Assembly (NCBI GenBank): GCA_916610825.1
Contig: OU744449.1
Coordinates: 4,323,743 to 4,387,742 of the forward strand
Reading direction: 5' to 3'
Origin: Haliclystus octoradiatus
Lineage: Eukaryota > Cnidaria > Staurozoa > Stauromedusae > Haliclystidae
DNA: 64,000 bases
In this document: positions 57,086 through 64,000 of the stretch, in pieces
Position numbering within the stretch: position 1 is the first letter of the stretch
Layout of the letters: the number at the start of each line of letters is the position of its first letter
Notes under the pieces: generated by a model
The model's input: only the letters and a program-made list of their open reading frames with translations
Told to the model about the DNA's origin: nothing
The model's database searches: none
Program-made: the position numbers and the translations under genes

Positions 57086-57300
57086 TTTTTGAGATAACGG
57101 CGTCAGTCATTTTAGAAACTATGACCGATTTGAGAAAACAGCTTTAATCATTTTAGAAACTATATGGCCGATTTGAGATAACGGCTTTAGTCATTTAAGA
57201 AGTGATGGCCGAATTGAGATAACGGCTTCGGGGTGATTTTGCAGATGCTTTTATACGAACAATTTTTTGCGATAACGGCTTCAATTTACTTTTTAGATCA
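57086..57300 (+). repeat. Degenerate tandem repeat of 40-55 bp
   Basis: ATAACGGCTTYAGTCATTTTAGAAACTATGGCCGATTTGAG-type units occur four to five times (GAGATAACGGC at about 57090, 57173, 57216 and variants). Confidence 0.7.
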
Positions 57301-57607
57301 CAGCCGGCTCTGCCTCTTCTGAATATTATTTTCCTATTTGATTTGCTACAAATTGTTTGAGCCTTTTCCTAGATGGCTCCTAGATAGCTGAATTATTCGC
57401 ACCACCTCCACATCCCGTGGCTCTCCAGATATTAAGACTGATGAGGGCTTTCCCGATATTTTAATCATCAGGTCTTGGTTTTCTCAATTAAGATATGTCA
57501 TTCCTCGCATGATATGATAACACTTTTACTGCAAGAAGTTTTCCCATAGCTTTACTTCACGCTCCAAATGGTTCTAGATCGGAGATGCAAGAATAGAACC
57601 CAATGGA

Positions 57608-57702
57608 TGTAGCCTGCGTGAAGACTCAAAACAAAACTTCTCTAAACTACCTCTTCTATACACTTTGGAGACGTTTTGTTTTGAGTCTGCACGCAGGCTA
57701 TG
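57608..57702. repeat. Inverted-repeat hairpin, MITE-like
   Basis: AGCCTGCGTGAAGACTCAAAACAAAAC and GTTTTGTTTTGAGTCTGCACGCAGGCT pair over about 27 bp with a 40-bp loop. Confidence 0.65.
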
Positions 57703-58560
57703 TGGATGGAGCTATCGGACATTGGACTGACAAATAGCGGAAAATCCTAGAATTGATTATGCCCCGATTCTCCGCCCTTAGGGGTTCCACAATCAATATG
57801 CCCGAGACATGCAATATTGATTAGCCAGGCATGGTCAGAAACATCCTGACACTATGTGTCATGGAACGTACTACAGATATTATTGATTCAAATATTTTTT
57901 GGAAAACTTCTGATGCGTATCCCTAAACAAAGCTAAATATTTATACGGATAGATCAAAGGTAGTGTTTTTGATTACATATTTCACAGTGGTATGATACAC
58001 GACTATAAATTTGATAATGGAGTCATGGAGCAATAGTTTAACGTATTTTATTTTGTCACCTTTAATTCCTGACTGCTGTATACTGCAAACTATCATAAAT
58101 TTCATTATTTCGGCCATTTGACCATGTTGATGCTAATTAACCCATTGGTCAGGTACGTTGACTGTAAAAATTTAGCTGGGGACAATAACGTGCCTGTAAA
58201 GATTAAGCCTACCCGAAGAAAATTTGCTACCGAGGAGGAATCAGCATGCCTATTGCGTGACTTTCGCGTCGTGACAGTGTGCCAACAGATCCAACGGTGG
58301 ATAATACTCAAAATAATGAGTGTTGTATTGTGGTCGGCAGTGGCTTGAAATCACGAAGCGGTTCAACTCTATAGCTTTTATATTACAAACAATGATTTCT
58401 CTATTGATTGCTAAGAGTTGGGATTATTTTTATCTTTATTATCGTCGTTGAAAAAGCCACCCATGTGAAAATATTAGTCACTGCAAATTTGCTTATATAC
58501 AAGAATTCATTCTGATATCATTCAAGAGTTTAACAAGAGTGTTCATGTACCTCGGAAGTG
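57703..58560. other. No recognisable gene
   Basis: Likely upstream region of the membrane-protein gene at 58561. No promoter element can be assigned. Confidence 0.3.
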
Positions 58561-59379
58561 ATGTTACATACCAAAACAACTTACGGTGGTTGCAATAATT
58601 ATACTGAAAATTCTAATCGCATACTTTTAAATGGTAATTATGAAGATTGGCAACCGACAGGATTTCGACCAAGAGTACATTCAATATTTTTAATGTCAAA
58701 AGAAATATTCCCTGGTGGTATTTTACAAAGAACAAATTATATGACAAGATGCTTTATGTCAGCTTGGTCTGTCAATGGTTGTAATGATGATAAGTTATTT
58801 ACATTACTTTGGAAAGACACGACTGAACAACGAAGTAAATTTAAATCAATTTTATTCTTAATTATTCAAGCAATTTTACCATTTTTAATTGGTATCTTAT
58901 TTTTAATACCAAAATCTACACAGAAAGAAAGTGGTGGACGAATTATAATTTGTTGTTTATTTAGCATAATGCTTCTCACTACAATATGGCATATTATCGT
59001 CCTGATAACCATTAACCGGAACCGGCGTGTCTGGTTGAATAGTTGGTTTACCGTGCAAGTACCGCGTGGAACAATAGGACTAGTCGAAGGTGCTTCTGAT
59101 AGCATGACATTATTCTTTAATGATGCTAATATGACCTTGGTTAATCTCAAACCATCAAGTATACGAAAATGTGATAAAAGATTATCCGAGGATTGTGCAA
59201 TCCGATTATTAAATAATCTAGAGAGTAATCATTTAAATGAAGCTCAAGTTATATTTTATTCACCAGACTTTTTAAATAGCTGCAGTACGTGGCCTCAAAA
59301 GATTACTTTTGTATTTTTAACAGCATCGGCTGTAAGTTTGATTATAGCGTGTTACTTTATAACGAATTCGTTTGTATAA
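58561..59379 (+). CDS. Unidentified three-span membrane protein (host gene)
   Basis: 272 residues from the ATG at 58561; an earlier GTG extends it by one codon only. Hydrophobic spans lie near residues 98-117 (ILFLIIQAILPFLIGILFLI), 128-150 (IICCLFSIMLLTTIWHIIVL) and 248-268 (ITFVFLTASAVSLIIACYFI). The N-terminal region is hydrophilic with cysteines. The loop between spans 2 and 3 is about 95 residues. I do not recognise a family. Codon use looks coding, and the single exon is uninterrupted; it could be one exon of a larger gene, or an intronless gene like the opsin. Confidence 0.6.
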   Translation: MLHTKTTYGGCNNYTENSNRILLNGNYEDWQPTGFRPRVHSIFLMSKEIFPGGILQRTNYMTRCFMSAWSVNGCNDDKLFTLLWKDTTEQRSKFKSILFLIIQAILPFLIGILFLIPKSTQKESGGRIIICCLFSIMLLTTIWHIIVLITINRNRRVWLNSWFTVQVPRGTIGLVEGASDSMTLFFNDANMTLVNLKPSSIRKCDKRLSEDCAIRLLNNLESNHLNEAQVIFYSPDFLNSCSTWPQKITFVFLTASAVSLIIACYFITNSFV

Positions 59380-59734
59380 TATACAGTATATATATTTGTG
59401 AATTACAAAAATAATTCTATATTTCTATTGTAGATTGATGATTTTTGGGCTTTGATATGATATGTATGCTTGAAAATCAACGTTATCATTACGTGTGTAC
59501 CAGTGTATAGTATGTGCAGTTTTTGAACGCTTGCTGCGCTGCACAGCAATAACCCCGATGACAAACATCGCTCTAGTTGTTTTGACCATTTGATAGATCA
59601 AACGTACGTCATTTACGATATTCATACTACTCTAAATAGGCACGTCATCTCTGAACGTCAAACGTGGAGTATGTTCAAATTGCTTGGATTCGAATGGTAA
59701 TTTTTTATTGAGAATATTGAGTTTTCTGCACAGG

Positions 59735-59975
59735 GAGAGAGGGTGTACTTCGGTATTTTTTTTGAGGGGGGTATGCCTTTTTCAAAAATAGAGAAAAATC
59801 GTAAAATTTCCCAGCAAATGAGAATGAAGAGCAAGAAGACCCTAAAATTTCATGTATTTACGAACAAAACAAAGGACAAATTATAAAATTTTTGAAAATC
59901 TCTACTAATTGGCAACGTAAAATTTCACAAGAATCTGGAAAAGGCACCCCTTTGGCACGTCCCCATACATTTCTG
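59735..59975. repeat. Degenerate GTACCCC/GGCACGTCC-type repeat
   Basis: Shows GAGGGGGGTATGCC...GGCACCCCTTTGGCACGTCCCCAT, similar in words to the MITE at 47177-47461. Non-coding and eroded. Confidence 0.35.
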
Positions 59976-60394
59976 ATATGATATATCAGTGCTGCTTGTG
60001 AGAATTCTAGGAGAAGTCTAGAAGAGACTTGAAAATATAGAAGAATGATTCCAATGCAAAATTACCATTTTCCACTATATTTTGCCATGTGGTTCGGAAT
60101 GATCTGCAGAACAATTAACTCAGTAACAAAATATGGCACCGAAAATTTGCTTGAATTTAAATTCTATTAGCTAATGTACATCTAGTAGATTAGTTCTAAT
60201 AATAAAGCAGCATAGTATAGGTAGTGTAATTTCAACACAATAAGTAGCTTGCATTTACAGGGTATTCACACAGAATCGTATCATAGTTACATTGAGAAAT
60301 TAGTTAATTGATCCGTTAAATAGATCAGTCGCTGATATACGGCCATGGGGATTGATGATACGTGGTCGTTATGGTCAGTTTTTACTAGCATTAA

Positions 60395-60600
60395 ATGATG
60401 CCTGGGACCCGGTTAGGTGTAACTCCAGCTGTGAATGGATGGGGGTACGCATGTCACTTTGCCACCTCATTTTGGGGAATAGGAGAAGTACCTGAAACGT
60501 TCCAAAAATCCTGTAAATGCTACCCCAAAAATCCCCAAAATTTGAAAATGCTACCCAAAAAATTTCAAAAATCTAAACCAAGTTCCTCAAATAATTAAAA
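60395..60600. repeat. Eroded relative of the 47.2-kb MITE
   Basis: GGTGTAACTCCAGCTGTGAATGGATGGGGGTACGCATGTCACTTTGCCACC and ATGCTACCCAAAAA recall that element (GGTAACTCCAGCTCGTCAGGGACGGGGGAGGTGCCACTTT). No second terminal repeat was found. Confidence 0.5.
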
Positions 60601-61800
60601 CACGTTTTCCAATTTCTTAGAACTCAAATTTTTGCTTTTTATCTTATTTTAGAATTAAAGTAAAAAAGGTGACCGATAAAGTACCACGATCTGCCACATG
60701 AAAAGAAGAAGGAAATTCTTTACGTAAAGATATGGCAACAGCTGCATAGTTTGTTTACATGATGAACAATTGTACGTGCACTGCGTTACATTAATTATCA
60801 GGTGTCCCGGTTTCTTCTGCGAGGGTGGTTCCTCTTTGAAGGCAGCTGTGTCCATATAATTCCCCACTGGATAATATATCACCATTGTATTTATACGGCT
60901 GCTAGCTTTTCATCTATGTATCAAGCACTAGCAAAGAGTATCCATCTTTCAACAGAGCAGCATTCTAAACAAGATTCTGGAGTCAGGTGTGATGTGCTTC
61001 TTTGAATACTTTCTCTGATTCGGACTTCTGACTCATAACTCTATCCTCTGCTACGCTGGCGTCACTAATTAATTCATGGCAGACTCCTGCTATCGGTGAC
61101 AAAATTAGCCCGGCTGTGTAACCAGCTCAGTTGTTTGTATCGTTTTAAAAAATATTACCCAGGGCGGAGAAGGATGAACTGCAAATTTGTGCAAAAGAGA
61201 ATTTTCAAGTGATGTCAATCTCCATTGGCTGTTGCATGTTGGCATCAATCCCCGGCATTGCGTTGATGGACAGGACTCATAGGTCTGACCCGGGGCTCTG
61301 ACAGGCTGCGTCATTAATTCACTTCGTTATCGGCTTAAATTGTTGCTATGAAATTATCTTACGGTCCCATATGTTGATATGAGCGACGTGCTAGTGATGC
61401 TTATTTTCAAGAGGCGTCGTTACTTATGAATCCTTGCATATCGCTGCTGTAATTAAACTCCTTGCTTAATTAATTAGCTATTTATACGGTGACCAATGCT
61501 GAGTGGAATATAAATATTTTAGTCGTATCCAGTTGATCTTAATTCCATACGAGGTATTTAATATACGAAAGTACACTCCCTGCCAGAGTCCCGGGAGGTA
61601 GATCGATTATCCGATTTCGGATTTTACGAGGCAATAATTGTATATAGCTCCCTCAGAGTTTTTCCAATGAGTTTTGTCTGCATTGAGCATTTGCATAGCA
61701 GAGAAAAACCGTGGATAAACTAATCTGCATATTATCATGTAAAATCAAAGTTGTTGGCTCTTGTTTATTTTCTCAGTTTGTGCCTCAATTTACGATAAGA
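60601..61800. other. No recognisable gene
   Basis: Short opposed frames only; nothing supportable seen. Confidence 0.35.
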
Positions 61801-61811
61801 TTACGACCAAA

Positions 61812-62310
61812 GTTGAGCCGGAGTCAAACTCCGAGTTTGGCAGGAGCATCTGCATTTCAACCGGAGCCGGACTACAGTGAATTTTTTCAGACAGGGAGTT
61901 GGAGCCGGAGTCTAAAATGCACTCCTGATAATTTCTTAATGAAAATTGCAAAATTTGAAATTTGTCTGGATATTTCTACATAAAGGTTGGAATGGCTAAA
62001 TACTTCAAATGATGTTAAGACCTTTTACAGGAGTTTGTCTGAAATATTTTGGAGCCGGAGTCTGAGTGTGAGTCACATTTTCAGAGCCGAACTCGGAGTC
62101 AGACTCTAACTTCTACTGTATAAGTTGACTGGCTCCAAGTCCCGCTTATCTTGATGTGCCGAGATTGGATGGTTGGTAAGTGTCACTTACCAACATATTA
62201 AAATCGTCATAAACATGGGTGAGACTTGGAGCAAGTCAACTGTGTAAGGACTTTTTTGGATTCGGAGTCTGAAAATGTTGACTCCGTACACCTTTGATTA
62301 CGACCGCTTT
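61812..62310. repeat. GACTCCG/GGAGCCGGAGTC dispersed repeat, longest copy
   Basis: Contains GAGCCGGAGTCAAACTCCGAGT, GGAGTTGGAGCCGGAGTCTAA and TTTTGGAGCCGGAGTCTGAG, and a GTGTCACTTACCAACATATTAAAATCGTC segment shared with 21.85 kb. A short frame (61711-61983) across it is repeat-derived and not counted as a gene. Confidence 0.65.
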
Positions 62311-64000
62311 TAAATTACGTATGTGATCTTGTTGAGTTGAATTTTCTTTGCTATTGTTATTTCTCATATTGACCTTCAGAAATTAATTAGTTATTGTAAA
62401 CATTTCAAAATTCATGACCAACATCTTATTTCCATTTTATAATTACTTTTGACAAGAGCAATATCTTTTCACGGTGAAATTTACATTATTTGTAATAGTT
62501 TTCAGGAAATTGTAGGATAATTTTTATTGTTCCATCAAGTAGTCAAGATGCGATATAGATTTTGATCCACGGCTACATAGGAATTTAGAGTGTAATATTT
62601 TTTATTACGATAAATCGATTTTACAAATCGTTTAATATACCACACTGTATGCATGTGATGTAAAAATATATATATATTTGAGAGCATATATATAGGTTTG
62701 ATTGGAATAGTTGTCTAGGAGAAATTTCAACTCAGCCGAGCAGAAAATATTGATTGTGTTATTGGATGATAATTATATGCGTGTGGTTTTAAAGAAGTCC
62801 CCACATTTTTTGTCAGACATTGTATGACAAAGTGTGTTATTGATTTACAAAAATAAGACATTTTATTATCGGAGAATACAAGTGATTGAGTTGTTCGTCG
62901 TTAACAAGTAATTGTGATATTGGAAGGATTGCACCTTGAACTGTTTGCCGCTAATTTAAAATTGTGTTCTTGGTTTCTTGTTACTGCACATTTTTGATGT
63001 TGACTTTCGTTTGAAAAACGGCGTCAGCCTGCAAAATGGCGACGTCATGAACTCAGCAACTGAGCAAATTTAGTATTAAAAATCCTGGCAAGTAACTCAC
63101 TTGGTAAGTTTTCACATCATCAATGTTATGTTAGAACAAATTCACAACATTTCTATTATTTAAAGTACAATTTTGTTCATTATATGCTTTGTTAGGATTT
63201 ACACAATTTGACACATTCGATGTGATGCTATTTTGTATTCTTGGCAAACAATCCTAGCCCATTTGACCTATTTGTTAGGAATTTCTCTCATATGGTATAA
63301 TATACAAAATATAGCATTGTATTTTGTATCATTCATATGTCGCCTACTTGTATCATTTTAAAACTAAATACTTTTTGATAACCGAAGTTGTTTTATGCTA
63401 CAAATTAAACATCGACGATTTATTTTGGCCTTGACACACTTCCGAATATCATCGTTTATAATTAGAATTTTATGTGTATTTATAGCAGTGTAAAATCAGT
63501 TTTATGCTGTTAGTGAGATGTTGATATCATATCAACATCTCACTATGTTGCTTTGATTTTATAATCTTTATCTAAAAAGTTATCAGTTGAACAGCGGCAT
63601 GCCTATTCTGTGGTCAAAAATTGACCATGGGCTCTGACGAATTATGTTTATATTAAAATATTTGAAAGCGTTTACTTAAATACAATATTTTATGTATGTC
63701 ACTTATGTATCATCCCCCTTTATAGCACAAGCCTACTATGCGTTGACTACATATTGTGAATACAGCCTACCTAGGCGTATAAACATTAACATATGTAGTA
63801 CTGTAGTCACTATCTAGGTAGATGTATCTATGCATCAACTTGAAAGCAAATGTCAACACACTGATTGTTCTGTGACTCTGTGATAGATAGATTCCAAAAC
63901 TTCTCGGTATTATTTCTAGATATAATTTCATCATTTTTCTTTGTTTTTAATCGTGAAAATAGTTGTTTGATATTTCGGGATTATAGTCAACAAAAGGAAG
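62311..64000. other. Intergenic, no gene seen; one perfect hairpin
   Basis: AT-rich. The only clear structure is 63511-63545, where TAGTGAGATGTTGAT and ATCAACATCTCACTA pair perfectly around 5 bp. Confidence 0.5.

Noticed and set aside
57425..57480. Possible hammerhead CTGATGAGGGCTTTCCCGATA
   Set aside because: GAAA is replaced by GATA, no consistent stem I was found and there is no foldback.
59425..59625. Minus-strand 66-codon frame after the membrane-protein gene
   Set aside because: Short, no domain, no start or promoter context.

Overview
This is eukaryotic, animal DNA. It is AT-rich and gene-poor, with spliced or intronless genes, long microsatellites and nested transposons, and there is no bacterial gene organisation. 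The host set is very small: a two-exon secreted protein (minus, 1730-2863), an intronless opsin-type receptor (minus, 51025-51981) and an unidentified three-span membrane protein (plus, 58561-59379). An intronless opsin together with Polinton, BEL/Pao, CR1-like and hammerhead-bearing repeats fits a marine invertebrate. A cnidarian is my best guess, but that is inference.

Layout. 0.2-0.9 kb: a foldback MITE. 1.7-2.9 kb: the secreted-protein gene. 2.97-17.44 kb: two inverted AACGTTG-rich ends enclosing a satellite array of about 52 units of 179 bp (5.49-14.83 kb). 18.2-23.3 kb: degenerate dispersed repeats. 23.5-31.6 kb: an internally deleted Harbinger-type element split by a full-length BEL/Pao retrotransposon (23983-31247; 460-bp LTRs, TGTGG target duplication). 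31.6-31.8 kb: a TTAA-flanked MITE. 32177-46309: a complete Polinton/Maverick of 14,133 bp inserted in the RT-end ORF of a CR1-like LINE, with an exact TACAAA duplication. 47-49 kb: the LINE tail, a MITE in TATG repeats, a second Harbinger fragment and two tRNA-derived SINE-like sequences. 49.98-56.59 kb: a cluster of seven foldback elements, most carrying hammerhead-ribozyme cores, interleaved with very long (TAA)n tracts. The rest is mostly unannotatable.

The Polinton carries a virus-like module. Leftward genes encode a cysteine protease, a double-jelly-roll major capsid protein, a basic core or membrane-active protein, a penton-like minor capsid protein, a chromodomain integrase, small conserved proteins and a packaging ATPase. 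A rightward spliced gene encodes a zinc-finger, protein-primed-type DNA polymerase B. A last leftward gene lies at the right end. All these frames are open, so the copy looks recent.

The most unusual feature is the hammerhead/foldback/(TAA)n cluster at 50-56.6 kb. One member is a 1.1-kb inverted-repeat unit with a hammerhead in each arm and a 252-codon internally duplicated ORF between them.
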